A DNA stretch of 64,000 nt, from assembly GCF_007570835.1 (NCBI RefSeq), contig NZ_SUNC01000002.1, positions 248,001 to 312,000 on the forward strand, read 5' to 3'. Made by a program: the position numbers and the translations under genes. Positions within the stretch are counted from its first letter, which is position 1; each line of letters opens with the position of its first letter. Positions 7,737-15,824 of this stretch are shown piece by piece. Below the pieces are notes generated by a model. It was not told the DNA's origin, made no database searches, and worked only from the letters and a program-made list of their open reading frames with translations. This DNA comes from Croceicoccus sediminis (GTDB lineage Bacteria > Pseudomonadota > Alphaproteobacteria > Sphingomonadales > Sphingomonadaceae).

Positions 7737-9587
7737 TCAGCTTTTGTACATCGCCCCGATCCGGTCCGCATAACGATCGCGGATCTTGTGACGCCGGATC
7801 TTCAATGACGGGGTCATTTCGTGGTTCTCGATCGTGAAGGGCTCGTCCGCGAATTCGAAACGGCGCACCTTTTCGATCACTGACAGGTTGGTGTTGACCC
7901 GGTCCACGGCCGTGCGGATCGCCGCCTTGAAGTCGGGATTGTCCTTCAGCTTTGTCCAGTCGGTATCGGTGCCGTTCTCACGCGCCCAGTCGCGGGTCCA
8001 TTCGGCATCGGGCACGATCAGGCCGACGATGTAGGGCTTTCGGTCGCCCGAAACCATCGCCTGTGCGATCTCCGGCTCCAGCGTCAGCATGCCCTCGACC
8101 CGTTGGGGCGCGACGTTGTCGCCCTTGTCGTTGACGATCATGTCCTTCTTGCGATCGGTGATCTTGATCCGCCCGCGTTCGTCGAAATGGCCGATGTCGC
8201 CTGTGTGCAGCCAGCCGTCGACCAGCGTTTTCGCGGTTTCGGCTGCGTTCTGCCAGTATCCGTGCATGACCATTTCGCCGCGCGCCAGGATTTCGCCGTC
8301 CTCGGCAATGCGGACTTCGGCGCCGTGGATCGGCGGGCCGACGGTATCCATCTTCAGCCCCGATTGCGGCCTGCTGACCGAGATGACCGGGCCGCTTTCG
8401 GTCTGGCCGTAGCCTTGCAGCAGCGGCAGGCCGAGGCCGGTGAAGAAATAGCCGATTTCGGGATTGAGCGGCGCACCGCCCGACACCATCGCCTTGATCC
8501 GCCCGCCGAACTTGGCCCGCACCTTGGGGCGCAGGACCTTGTTCAGGATGCGGTCTTCCATCGCGTCGATCAGGGGGCGGCGTTTGCCGTTCGATTGCCG
8601 TTCGACCAGCGCCATCGCGCGTGTCGCCAGCGTCTGTGCCGCCTTGCCCTGTTTCTCCAGCTGTTTGAGGATGCGCGCGCGCAGCACTTCGAACAGGCGC
8701 GGGACGACGACCATGATGGTCGGGCCCACGTCCTCGATATTGCCGGCCAGCTTGTCCAGCCCTTCGGAGTAGTAGATTTTCGCGCCAAGGCAGATCGGGA
8801 AGAATTGCCCGCCGGTATGTTCGTAGGCGTGGCTTAACGGCAGGAAGGAGAGGAAGGTTTCCTCCTCCCATCCGAAATCCTCGCCAATGACGCGGCCCGC
8901 GCCGGCGCAGTTCATCAGGATCGCGCCATGGTGCTGGCGCACGCCGCGCGGTGCGCCGCCGGTGCCGCTGGTGTAGATGATGCAGGCAAGATCCTCACGC
9001 CCGACCGACTGCATCCGTTCGGATACCGCCGCCCGTGCCGCATCGGCATCGCCGGTCAGCAGATCGGCCAGGGTATGGAACCGCGCCGTGCCGACTTGCT
9101 CCTGCTTCAATGTGTCGAACGAGATCACGTGTTCGACCGACGGGCTGTTCAATACGGCGGGCAGCAGCGTCTTGCCCAGTTTGGCAGAGGACACGAAAGC
9201 CGCCCGCGCGCCGGAATTTTCCAGCACGTGCAGGTGATCGGCCGTGGTGTTGGTGGTGTAGGCGGGCACGGTGACCAGCCCTGCGGCCATGATGGCAAGG
9301 TCTGCGATCAGCCATTCGGGGCGGTTCTCGCTGACCAGCACGACGCGGTCGCCCTTGTTGAGACCGATAGCCAGCATTGCTTCGGCCAGCAGGGTGACCT
9401 GCCGCGCGACTTCGGACCAGGTCAGAGGCTGCCAGGTGCCGTCTTTCTTGGCATAGAGAAAAGGGGCATCGCCCAGCGTGTCGGCGCGATGCAGGAACAT
9501 CAAGACGAGGTTCTGCGCCTCGTCCATTTCGGCGATGGTGAAACCGTGAGGCCCCGTATGCGGTCCACCCGCAGTGGTTTTCGCCAT
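7737..9587 (-). CDS. Long-chain fatty acid-CoA ligase (AMP-binding)
   Basis: A 616-residue acyl-adenylating enzyme that activates fatty acids to acyl-CoA with ATP. It has the phosphate-binding loop IIYTSGTGGAPRGV (about residue 205), QGYGQTESGPV, DGWLHTGDIGHFDERGRIKITDRKKD and a late KIRR near the C-terminus. Length and motifs fit the large bacterial long-chain acyl-CoA synthetase group related to FadD15 and eukaryotic ACSL. I placed the start at 9587 (MAKTTAGG) after AGGAAGGA; the frame stays open to 9650 without family character. It probably works at the inner face of the membrane in fatty acid uptake or lipid recycling. The exact chain length is unknown. Confidence 0.92.
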   Translation of the reverse strand: MAKTTAGGPHTGPHGFTIAEMDEAQNLVLMFLHRADTLGDAPFLYAKKDGTWQPLTWSEVARQVTLLAEAMLAIGLNKGDRVVLVSENRPEWLIADLAIMAAGLVTVPAYTTNTTADHLHVLENSGARAAFVSSAKLGKTLLPAVLNSPSVEHVISFDTLKQEQVGTARFHTLADLLTGDADAARAAVSERMQSVGREDLACIIYTSGTGGAPRGVRQHHGAILMNCAGAGRVIGEDFGWEEETFLSFLPLSHAYEHTGGQFFPICLGAKIYYSEGLDKLAGNIEDVGPTIMVVVPRLFEVLRARILKQLEKQGKAAQTLATRAMALVERQSNGKRRPLIDAMEDRILNKVLRPKVRAKFGGRIKAMVSGGAPLNPEIGYFFTGLGLPLLQGYGQTESGPVISVSRPQSGLKMDTVGPPIHGAEVRIAEDGEILARGEMVMHGYWQNAAETAKTLVDGWLHTGDIGHFDERGRIKITDRKKDMIVNDKGDNVAPQRVEGMLTLEPEIAQAMVSGDRKPYIVGLIVPDAEWTRDWARENGTDTDWTKLKDNPDFKAAIRTAVDRVNTNLSVIEKVRRFEFADEPFTIENHEMTPSLKIRRHKIRDRYADRIGAMYKS

Positions 9588-9640
9588 GCGGCGTGTCCTT
9601 CCTTTCCTCTCCGTCAATGCGCTTCTACGGCGCACGTTCC

Positions 9641-9680
9641 CTACCGGCAAGTTACTGGCCCTACCGGCAAGCTACTGCGC
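9641..9680. repeat. Two tandem 20-bp repeats at the ggt 3' end
   Basis: CTACCGGCAAGTTACTGGCC (9641-9660) is followed directly by a near copy (9661-9680) with three mismatches. The second copy contains the end of the gamma-glutamyltransferase gene and its stop codon, so the first copy repeats the last codons and the stop just downstream. It looks like a small local duplication. Confidence 0.8.
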
Positions 9681-11369
9681 TACGGCCGCGCCTTCGCTGC
9701 GACGGTCCGCCGCGCCGACATAGGCGCCGTCCACCAGCTCCACCGCGTTGGCCTTGAACGTGCCGGGGCGGGTGGTCACGTTCGCGTGGCCCAGCGCCTT
9801 CAGCGCCGGGATCATCGCGACTAGCGGGGTACCTTCCTCGACGAAGACGGTATCGCCGGGCGCGAAGATGACAGGCAGGTCGATGGCGTCCTGTGCGCTC
9901 ATGTCCCAGTCGATCACCGCGATCAGCGCCTTGGCCACTTGCGCGATGATGGTGGAGCCGCCCGCAGCGCCCACGGCCATGCGGAACGTGCCGTCGGGAC
10001 CATAGACGATCGACGGCGACATCGAGGAACGGGGCCGCTTGCCGCCTTCGACGCTGTTCGCCGTGCCGGGCGCGAAGTTGAAGTCGGTCAGCTCGTTGTT
10101 GAGGTAGTAGCCGTTGACGGTAAGCCCCGATCCGAAGGCGCTCTCTACCGTAGAGGTATAGGATGCGATGCCGCCGTCGCCGTCGATGGCCACGAAATGC
10201 GACGTGCCGTTTTCGGGCTGAGGGTCGGCCATGCTCATGATCGCCATTGCGCCGGGCGGCAGCCCTGCCTGCGGGTCGGGCATCGTGCCGGTCGCGCTGA
10301 TCTGCTGGCCGCGCTTTACGAGATAGCCTTCATCCATCAGGCCCGTCAGCGGCACGTCGATGAAATCGCTGTCGGCGAGCCAACGTCCACGGTCGGCAAA
10401 GGCGAGGCGCATCGATTCGGCGATCAGGTGCCAGGCGACCGGGCTTTCCGGGCCATAGGCACCCATGTCGAACCGTTCGATCTGTTTCAGGATGGCGAAG
10501 ACGGTCGTCGCCCCGGAAGAGGGCGGACCCATGCCGCAAATGACGTAAAGGCGGTACGTGCCGCAGGCGCTGCCACGCTCCTTCGCCGTGTAGGAAGTGA
10601 CGTCGGCCACGGTCATCGCGCCCTTGCCTGCGGGAGTCGCGGTGTCGACCGTGGTGACAATCGCGTCGGCATTGCTGCCGGTATAGAATGCCTCGGGTCC
10701 TTCGGCGGCAAGCCGTTCGAGGAAGGCGGCAAGCTTTGGATTCCGCACTTTCGTCCCGACGGGCAGCGGCTCTCCATCCGCGCCGTAGAAAAGGGCGCGT
10801 CCATCCGCGCTCATCGCGCCGACGGAGCGCCAGCGGTCAAGACTGTCACGCAGCTTCGGCCCGATGACGAAACCATCGCGGGCCAGTGCGATTGCGGGGT
10901 CGAACAGGTCTTTCCATGGCAGCGCGCCGTGTTCGGCGTGCGCCTTGGCCGCCAGCGCGACGTTGCCCGGAACGCCGACGCTGAGCCCGCTTTCGACCGC
11001 GGCGCGGAACGGCATCGGCTGGCCGGAAGCATCGAGGAATCGCGCGGGCGTTGCCGCGGCGGGTGCTGTTTCGCGGCCATCGTAGGTGGTCGGATCGCCG
11101 TCGCCTTCGGGGTCGAGGACGAGAAAACCGCCGCCGCCGATCCCGCTCGACTGTGGCTCTACCACGGTCAGCGCCAGCATCGTGGCAAGGGCCGCATCGG
11201 TCGCGTTGCCGCCTGCGCGCAGCATGGCGACACCCGCCTCTGCCGCTTGCGGATCGGCGGCGCTGACCATGCCTGCCGAAGGGCGGATCGGGCCGGTTTC
11301 GGAAGGGAGCGTCGCGCAGGCGCCAAGGGCGAGCGGCGCGGCGAGAACGGCAATCAGGCGTTGGATCAT
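9672..11369 (-). CDS. ggt: Gamma-glutamyltransferase, lipoprotein form
   Basis: An exported Ntn-hydrolase that cleaves glutathione and transfers the gamma-glutamyl group. The 565-residue precursor self-cleaves; the expected nucleophile is Thr389 in ENGTSHFVAID. Other family motifs are MLRAGGNATDAA, SSGIGGGGF and MGPPSSGATT. The N-terminus (MIQRLIAVLAAPLALGAC) ends in a lipobox with Cys18, so it is likely a lipoprotein rather than the soluble periplasmic form. I chose ATG 11369 for this reason; the open frame runs 62 codons further into pyrD. It lies 10 bases behind pyrD and is probably co-transcribed with it. Confidence 0.94.
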   Translation of the reverse strand: MIQRLIAVLAAPLALGACATLPSETGPIRPSAGMVSAADPQAAEAGVAMLRAGGNATDAALATMLALTVVEPQSSGIGGGGFLVLDPEGDGDPTTYDGRETAPAAATPARFLDASGQPMPFRAAVESGLSVGVPGNVALAAKAHAEHGALPWKDLFDPAIALARDGFVIGPKLRDSLDRWRSVGAMSADGRALFYGADGEPLPVGTKVRNPKLAAFLERLAAEGPEAFYTGSNADAIVTTVDTATPAGKGAMTVADVTSYTAKERGSACGTYRLYVICGMGPPSSGATTVFAILKQIERFDMGAYGPESPVAWHLIAESMRLAFADRGRWLADSDFIDVPLTGLMDEGYLVKRGQQISATGTMPDPQAGLPPGAMAIMSMADPQPENGTSHFVAIDGDGGIASYTSTVESAFGSGLTVNGYYLNNELTDFNFAPGTANSVEGGKRPRSSMSPSIVYGPDGTFRMAVGAAGGSTIIAQVAKALIAVIDWDMSAQDAIDLPVIFAPGDTVFVEEGTPLVAMIPALKALGHANVTTRPGTFKANAVELVDGAYVGAADRRSEGAAVAQ

Positions 11370-11379
11370 GGAGCGCAGG

Positions 11380-12420
11380 CTATTCGCTGCCAACCGCTTC
11401 GGCAATCGATGAAAATCCGTCACGCGCCATAAGGGCGGGCAACCCGCGCACGATCTTTGCCGCGATGCCCGGTCCTTCGTAGACCATGGCCGAATAGAGC
11501 TGCACCAGGCTGGCCCCGGCGCGGATGCGTTCGAAGGCGTCTTCTGCCGTAGCAATGCCGCCGATGCCGATCAGCGGGATCGCTCCGCCGGTCGCCTTGC
11601 GAAAATCGCGCAGCCGCTGCAGCGCGAGCGCCTTGATCGGAGCGCCCGACAAGCCGCCACCTTCCGCGCGGTTCTTCGATGCGAGCGGGGGCCGCGTGAT
11701 CGAGGTATTGGACACCATCAGCGCGCCGAGCTTCTTGTCGATAGCGATGCGCGAGATCGCATCCACGTCCGCCGGTTCGAGATCGGGGGCGACTTTCAGG
11801 AAGACCGGCGGGCCGTCTTCGCCACGCGCTTCCAGCACGGCATCGAGCAGGCCGGTCAGCGCTGTCTCGTCCTGCAAAGCGCGCAGGCCCGGCGTGTTCG
11901 GGCTGGAGATATTGACCGCCAGATAGCTGGCATAGGGCGCCATGATCCGCGTCATCGTGGCGTAATCGGCCACGCGGTCGTCGCTGTCCTTGTTCGCGCC
12001 GATGTTGATCCCGACCACGCCGGGGCGGCCTGCGCGGCGTATGATACGCTTCTCCACCACCTCGGCCCCTTCGTTGTTGAAGCCCATGCGGTTGATGACG
12101 GCGCGATCTTCGGCAAGCCGGAACAGGCGAGGTTTCGGATTGCCCTCCTGCGGCAAAGGCGTGACGCTGCCCAGTTCGGCGAACCCGAAGCCGCAACGCA
12201 GCAGGGCGTCGGGTACTTCGCCGTTCTTGTCGAAACCGGCGGCCATGCCGACAGGGTTGGGAAAGCGGAGTCCGGCCACGTCGATCGCCAGCGCCGGATC
12301 GGGGCGCGGCGGGCTGGCCAACAGGGAACTGGGCGTCGTCTTCAAGGCGTCGAGAGCGACACCGTGTGCCTGTTCGGCGTCGAGACGGAAGATAAGCGGG
12401 CGCAGCAGCGAGTAGACCAT
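11380..12420 (-). CDS. pyrD: Dihydroorotate dehydrogenase (quinone), class 2
   Basis: FMN enzyme of pyrimidine synthesis that oxidises dihydroorotate to orotate and passes electrons to ubiquinone at the inner membrane. The 346-residue product has the class 2 N-terminal helical segment (MVYSLLRPLIFRLDAEQAHG), GMAAGFDKNGE, INRMGFNNEG, VNISSPNTPGLRALQ and GGIATAEDAFERIRAGA. The start at 12420 matches family alignments. No Shine-Dalgarno is visible, but a promoter-like pair lies so close that the message may begin at the ATG. The ggt gene follows 10 bases downstream. Confidence 0.96.
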   Translation of the reverse strand: MVYSLLRPLIFRLDAEQAHGVALDALKTTPSSLLASPPRPDPALAIDVAGLRFPNPVGMAAGFDKNGEVPDALLRCGFGFAELGSVTPLPQEGNPKPRLFRLAEDRAVINRMGFNNEGAEVVEKRIIRRAGRPGVVGINIGANKDSDDRVADYATMTRIMAPYASYLAVNISSPNTPGLRALQDETALTGLLDAVLEARGEDGPPVFLKVAPDLEPADVDAISRIAIDKKLGALMVSNTSITRPPLASKNRAEGGGLSGAPIKALALQRLRDFRKATGGAIPLIGIGGIATAEDAFERIRAGASLVQLYSAMVYEGPGIAAKIVRGLPALMARDGFSSIAEAVGSE

Positions 12421-12428
12421 GCGCGCGC

Positions 12429-12457
12429 CTATAAAAGACGCTTTGCGCAATGTCGAA
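12429..12457 (-). promoter_or_regulatory. Promoter candidate for pyrD, possibly leaderless
   Basis: On the minus strand TTCGAC (12457-12452) and TTATAG (12434-12429) are separated by 17 bases, a good -35/-10 pair. Only eight bases (GCGCGCGC) separate the -10 from the pyrD ATG. Transcription would then begin at or next to the ATG, which agrees with the missing ribosome binding site. Confidence 0.5.
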
Positions 12458-12567
12458 CGGCGGCTGCAGGCAATTTACGCAAAGTCGCGTCGATAAAAAT
12501 CCGCATTTTTCGTCGTGAGCGTGACCGCCGTCACGGGCCCTGTTTCGCGTTCGGGCCTAAACCCGTT

Positions 12568-12731
12568 TCCAACAGATACAGGGCAGGGACTTGGGGGAGT
12601 TCCCGTTCTGTACGTTGTGAGCTGAGCCTGTTCCGTCATGGTCCGATGACCAAGGCTCGCTTGCAAGGCCTACCGGCGTTTGTCCGCGCCGGTGTCCGTG
12701 GGGGGTGCCCGGATCTTTCGAGATCCGGGCA
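12568..12731 (+). ncRNA. Candidate structured small RNA
   Basis: This gene-free stretch between divergent pyrD and the UrcA gene holds a run of potential hairpins on one strand. Around 12571-12613, GGGACT can pair with AGTTCCC, with ACAG/CTGT outside. GGTC-CGAT-GACC follows near 12640-12655, then ACCGGCG/CGCCGGT (12672-12693), and last an 11-bp stem with a UUCG loop (12706-12731). No open frame here looks coding. Plus is favoured because the terminal hairpin is followed by a mildly U-rich tail, while pyrD is read the other way. It matches none of the 4.5S, tmRNA or riboswitch signatures I know. A 5' end could not be fixed. Confidence 0.35.
12706..12731 (+). terminator. Strong UUCG-loop hairpin
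   Basis: TGCCCGGATCT (12706-12716) pairs perfectly with AGATCCGGGCA (12721-12731) around a TTCG tetraloop. The plus-strand tail (TTCGCCGTTTC) is only modestly T-rich, so it could be a weak terminator or the stable 3' end of the candidate small RNA. It is far too strong a fold for chance. Confidence 0.6.
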
Positions 12732-12744
12732 TTCGCCGTTTCAG

Positions 12745-12895
12745 GGCCGCCAAAAATCAGTCCGGGCAAAAATTAAACAAACAATCGTGTCAGTAAAGAA
12801 ATCGAAGTTTGCGCCTTAATACTATCCGGTTTCTATTAAGATTTCATATGATCTGAAACTATCTCTATTTAAATAAATAAATTACTCGTGACGAC
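12745..12895 (+). promoter_or_regulatory. AT-rich promoter region of the UrcA gene
   Basis: The bases from about 12745 to 12895 are strikingly AT-rich for this genome, with A tracts and TTTAAATAAATAAATTA near 12867-12885. No frame here looks coding. The stretch lies 80-230 bases upstream of the UrcA-family gene and probably holds its promoter and perhaps a nucleoid-protein or curved-DNA site. I could not assign a confident -35/-10 pair. Confidence 0.4.
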
Positions 12896-12977
12896 GATCA
12901 CGCGCAACGAATCGAAAATGGGAGCATCTCTTGTCTGGTCGCAACAATCACATGCAAGACTGTGGGGAGCTCTTATC

Positions 12978-13337
12978 ATGTACAAGAACAAGGCATTCAT
13001 CGCCATTATCGCCGCCGGTGTCGCTGTCACCGGCTTCACCACTGCCGCCCATGCCGAACCGGCCACGCGTACGATCGAGATCCATACCTGGGCCTTCGAT
13101 CTTACGAGCGATGAGGGGGTCAAGGACCTTCGCAACTCGGTCCGCCGCGCTGCGCGACAGGTCTGCGAAGCCAAGGAACTGCGCGGCGCAGGCGTCATGG
13201 CTCTCGTGCGCAAGTGCATGGCCGATACGATGGATCGCACCGAGGTGCAGGTCGCAGCTGCCATCGATTCGCGGAACAACCTTCCGGTCATGGTCGCGGT
13301 CGATCCCGCAAAGGCTCCGCGTTCGCCCGCACGCTGA
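12978..13337 (+). CDS. UrcA-family periplasmic protein
   Basis: A 119-residue exported protein. Residues 1-26 are a signal peptide ending AAHAEP. The mature part has the UrcA pattern: a beta-like ATRTIEIHTWAFDLTSDEG, then a helix with RRAARQVCEAKE and a second Cys in ALVRKCMAD, which probably form a disulfide. UrcA proteins are small, restricted largely to Caulobacterales and Sphingomonadales, and have no known activity. I chose ATG 12978 because GGGGAG lies 9 bases upstream and it starts a proper signal peptide. A second member lies at 45037-45348. Confidence 0.85.
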   Translation: MYKNKAFIAIIAAGVAVTGFTTAAHAEPATRTIEIHTWAFDLTSDEGVKDLRNSVRRAARQVCEAKELRGAGVMALVRKCMADTMDRTEVQVAAAIDSRNNLPVMVAVDPAKAPRSPAR

Positions 13338-13360
13338 CGCGTCCGGAAAACATGGCGAAA

Positions 13361-13392
13361 GAAAGTCCGGGCCCGAGAGGGTTCGGACTTTC
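13361..13392 (+). terminator. Terminator hairpin behind the UrcA gene
   Basis: GAAAGTCCG (13361-13369) pairs with CGGACTTTC (13384-13392) across a 14-base loop, 24 bases after the UrcA stop. The following TGCGTTTGTG is weakly T-rich. It separates the UrcA gene from the TPR/SLOG-like gene. Confidence 0.6.
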
Positions 13393-13457
13393 TGCGTTTG
13401 TGCTAACCCCTTGCCCGCAACGACCGTCCGGGGGCGGAAATTGACCGAGGACCGTAA

Positions 13458-15047
13458 ATGCCGATGAAGCCGACGCTTCCCGCGATCATAACGGCTGCGC
13501 GCGCAGGTGCGCTCGACCATGCCGAACACCTATTCGCGGCGGGCGGGTCCGAAGGCCGGGAAGAACCCTCGACGCTCGCCGTCAGGGGGCGCCTGCGCAA
13601 GGATCGCGCCCTGCGCCTGTCGGGCGAGGAACGGCGCGCGATGATGGCTGAGGCCGCGTCGCTTTACGAACGGGCCGACGCCCAGCTGCCTCAGCCCTAT
13701 ACCCGCATCAACGTGGCGACGCTGCGCCTGCTTTCGGGAGACGAGGAAGGCGCGCGCAGCCTTGCCGCGGGAATCGCGCAATGGCTGGAAAACGACGCCG
13801 AACTGGCCGAAACGCCGTTCTACCTTGCCGCCACGCGGGCAGAGGCGCTCCTGCTGGTCGGAGATCGGGCCGGGGCCAGGGCCTCGCTGATCGCGGCGCT
13901 TCAGGCATCGCCCGACAATCACGAGGACATGGCCAGCACGCTGCGCCAGTTGCGCCTGATCGTCGAGGCGCGGGGGCAGGATGCGGAATGGCTGGACGAA
14001 TTCCGCCCGCCCCGTTCGCTGCACTTTGCCGGGCACATGGGGGTCGACGCGCGCGACGTCGCCGCGCTGGCCGACCGGATCGACGCGGTGCTTGAGGAAG
14101 AGGCGATCGGCTTCGGCTTTGGGGCACTGGCCGCCGGGGCCGACATCCTGATCGCGGAACGCCTGCTGGCGCGCGGTGCACAGCTTCATGTCGTCCTGCC
14201 GCTGACGCCGGAGGCTTTCGTCGCCCAGTCGATTCGCCCCTATGGCGAAGGGTGGGAAGCGCGATTCCGCGCCTGCCTCGATGCCGCAGAAAGCCTTGTC
14301 ACCACGGCCACCGACACCGGCGCCTACGAACCGCTGGCGACCGCGCTGGCATCCGATGTCGCGATGGGTTCGGCGGTACTCCACGCCTGTATGATGGGGA
14401 GCGAGGCGGTGCAGCTTACCATCGTCGACGACGAGGGGGGTGAACTGGGACAGGGCCGCGCCACCGCGCGCGATGCCACCCGGTGGCAGGACGCGGGCCG
14501 TCGCAGCCATCACTTGCGCTGGCCCCGCGTCGAAAGCGTGCGCGCCTCTGCCACCAAGCCGCGCGAAGGCCGCTCCGACAGGCGGCTCGCCGCCATGCTG
14601 CTGATCGGGTTCGCGGGGCTGGACGATCTGGACGAGGCCTCGTTCGAGAAAGCGGCCGACGAATTGCTCTATCCCCTGCGCGACGCCCTCGCCGCGATGG
14701 AGGCGCAGCCTTCGGTCATGCTGTCGTGCGGGAACGACCGTCTTGCCGCCTTCGGCACGCCGGAAGCCGCGTGGCAGTTTGCCTGCGAACTTCGGCAGCA
14801 CAGTTTCAAGGCGCCGCTGTCGATCGCAGGCCACTATGCGCTTGCCCACTGGTTCGAAGATCCCGCCGCGCTGGCAGGCCGCGGCGTGGCGGACCTGTCG
14901 CGCCTTGCCGGGCAGGCGCTGCCAGGGGTGGTAACGGTGAGCGAGCCTTTCGCGTCCGCCCTGTTCCTCGGCGTGCCGGGGGTCGTCTATGCCGAACCTG
15001 TCGGAGAGTGCGAGGGCCTGACCCTCTTCGCCCTGCGCGATGGCTAG
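13458..15047 (+). CDS. TPR / SLOG-like / degenerate nucleotide-cyclase protein
   Basis: A 529-residue cytoplasmic protein with three visible parts. Residues 1-180 are paired helices of TPR type. Residues 188-325 look like a Rossmann-type SLOG/LOG-like domain (LHFAGHMG; GALAAGADILIAE at 222-234; LHVVLPLTPEAF). Residues 376-505 follow the layout of a class III adenylyl/guanylyl cyclase, including SCGNDRLAAFGTPEAAWQFA and LAGQALPGVVTVSE. However, the two metal-binding Asp of true cyclases appear to be replaced (GFAGLD where DIxGFT is expected; GN where GD is expected). It may therefore sense rather than make a nucleotide. GAGGA precedes the ATG. Neighbours are a Crp/Fnr regulator and a TIR protein. 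Domain names are by eye. Confidence 0.75.
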   Translation: MPMKPTLPAIITAARAGALDHAEHLFAAGGSEGREEPSTLAVRGRLRKDRALRLSGEERRAMMAEAASLYERADAQLPQPYTRINVATLRLLSGDEEGARSLAAGIAQWLENDAELAETPFYLAATRAEALLLVGDRAGARASLIAALQASPDNHEDMASTLRQLRLIVEARGQDAEWLDEFRPPRSLHFAGHMGVDARDVAALADRIDAVLEEEAIGFGFGALAAGADILIAERLLARGAQLHVVLPLTPEAFVAQSIRPYGEGWEARFRACLDAAESLVTTATDTGAYEPLATALASDVAMGSAVLHACMMGSEAVQLTIVDDEGGELGQGRATARDATRWQDAGRRSHHLRWPRVESVRASATKPREGRSDRRLAAMLLIGFAGLDDLDEASFEKAADELLYPLRDALAAMEAQPSVMLSCGNDRLAAFGTPEAAWQFACELRQHSFKAPLSIAGHYALAHWFEDPAALAGRGVADLSRLAGQALPGVVTVSEPFASALFLGVPGVVYAEPVGECEGLTLFALRDG

Positions 15048-15066
15048 GCCGGGCGGGCCTTGCAGA

Positions 15067-15750
15067 TCAGAAGATCAGTTCTTCGAGCCGGTGTTCGGCG
15101 ACGACGCGCAGACCGTCCTCTTCCCGTTTCACGATGCCCTTCTTTTCCAGCTTGCTGATCGCGCGCGACACGGTTTCGCGCGTGGTCTGAAGGCTGAGCG
15201 CGAATTGCGTGATAACCGGTGGCGGCGAAATCGTGAGGTTCACGCCGTCACGTGCCAGCCGAAGCAGTTCGGAATGGATGCGCCCGACGGTCGACAGCGT
15301 CGACACCTCTGCCATCCGGCGGTTCTGGGTCATCAACCGTTTGAGCAGGCGGCGCGAGATCGCCATCGCCACGCTGGCATGGGCCGACATGGCCGCGACC
15401 ATGACGTGCGATTCGAGGCTGCAGGCCGTGCTGTGACTGACGGCGACGACTTCGTCTCCCGTCTCGCTGCCCGCGCCGTCGTCGGTCAGCGCGCCTTCGC
15501 CGAACAGGTCGCCATCGCGAAATTCCTCGATCACGGCCATGCGTCCGTCGATGGAAATCGCCAGCATCCGGGCGTGGCCGCGGATCATCAGGAACAGGTG
15601 TTCAGCCCGCTGCCCGCTGGCCAGGACGATGTCGCGCGGCCCGAAACTGACGCGCTGCGCCTGCCGCGCCAGCGACATCGCGACCGCGTCGTCGCAGTCG
15701 AAACCGCGTGCGATGGCTTGCACCGTGTCAGGTTCGGGGTTGCGGATCAT
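15067..15750 (-). CDS. Crp/Fnr-family transcription regulator
   Basis: A 227-residue DNA-binding protein. Residues 20-120 form a cyclic-nucleotide-binding-type beta barrel (LFLMIRGHARMLAISIDGR, EEFRDGDLFGEGAL). Residues 150-215 form the Crp-type winged helix (PPPVITQFALSLQTTRETVSRAISKLEKKGIV). There is no N-terminal Cys cluster for an Fnr-type Fe-S centre, and the effector is unknown. It lies between the SLOG-like gene (convergent) and the TIR gene (divergent), 74 bases from the TIR start. It is well placed to control the TIR gene and itself from the shared gap. Whether it binds a nucleotide related to its neighbours is speculation. Confidence 0.9.
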   Translation of the reverse strand: MIRNPEPDTVQAIARGFDCDDAVAMSLARQAQRVSFGPRDIVLASGQRAEHLFLMIRGHARMLAISIDGRMAVIEEFRDGDLFGEGALTDDGAGSETGDEVVAVSHSTACSLESHVMVAAMSAHASVAMAISRRLLKRLMTQNRRMAEVSTLSTVGRIHSELLRLARDGVNLTISPPPVITQFALSLQTTRETVSRAISKLEKKGIVKREEDGLRVVAEHRLEELIF

Positions 15751-15824
15751 GGAGTTAACGATAGTTCCGGCTTATACGGGCGCGCAAGTTGCATGCTTGT
15801 GTGTTTGGGGCAGAGACATCGGGA

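Noticed and set aside
12706-12731. Calling the UUCG hairpin a minus-strand terminator of an upstream gene
   Set aside because: On the minus strand it is followed by a C-rich tail and lies upstream, not downstream, of pyrD.
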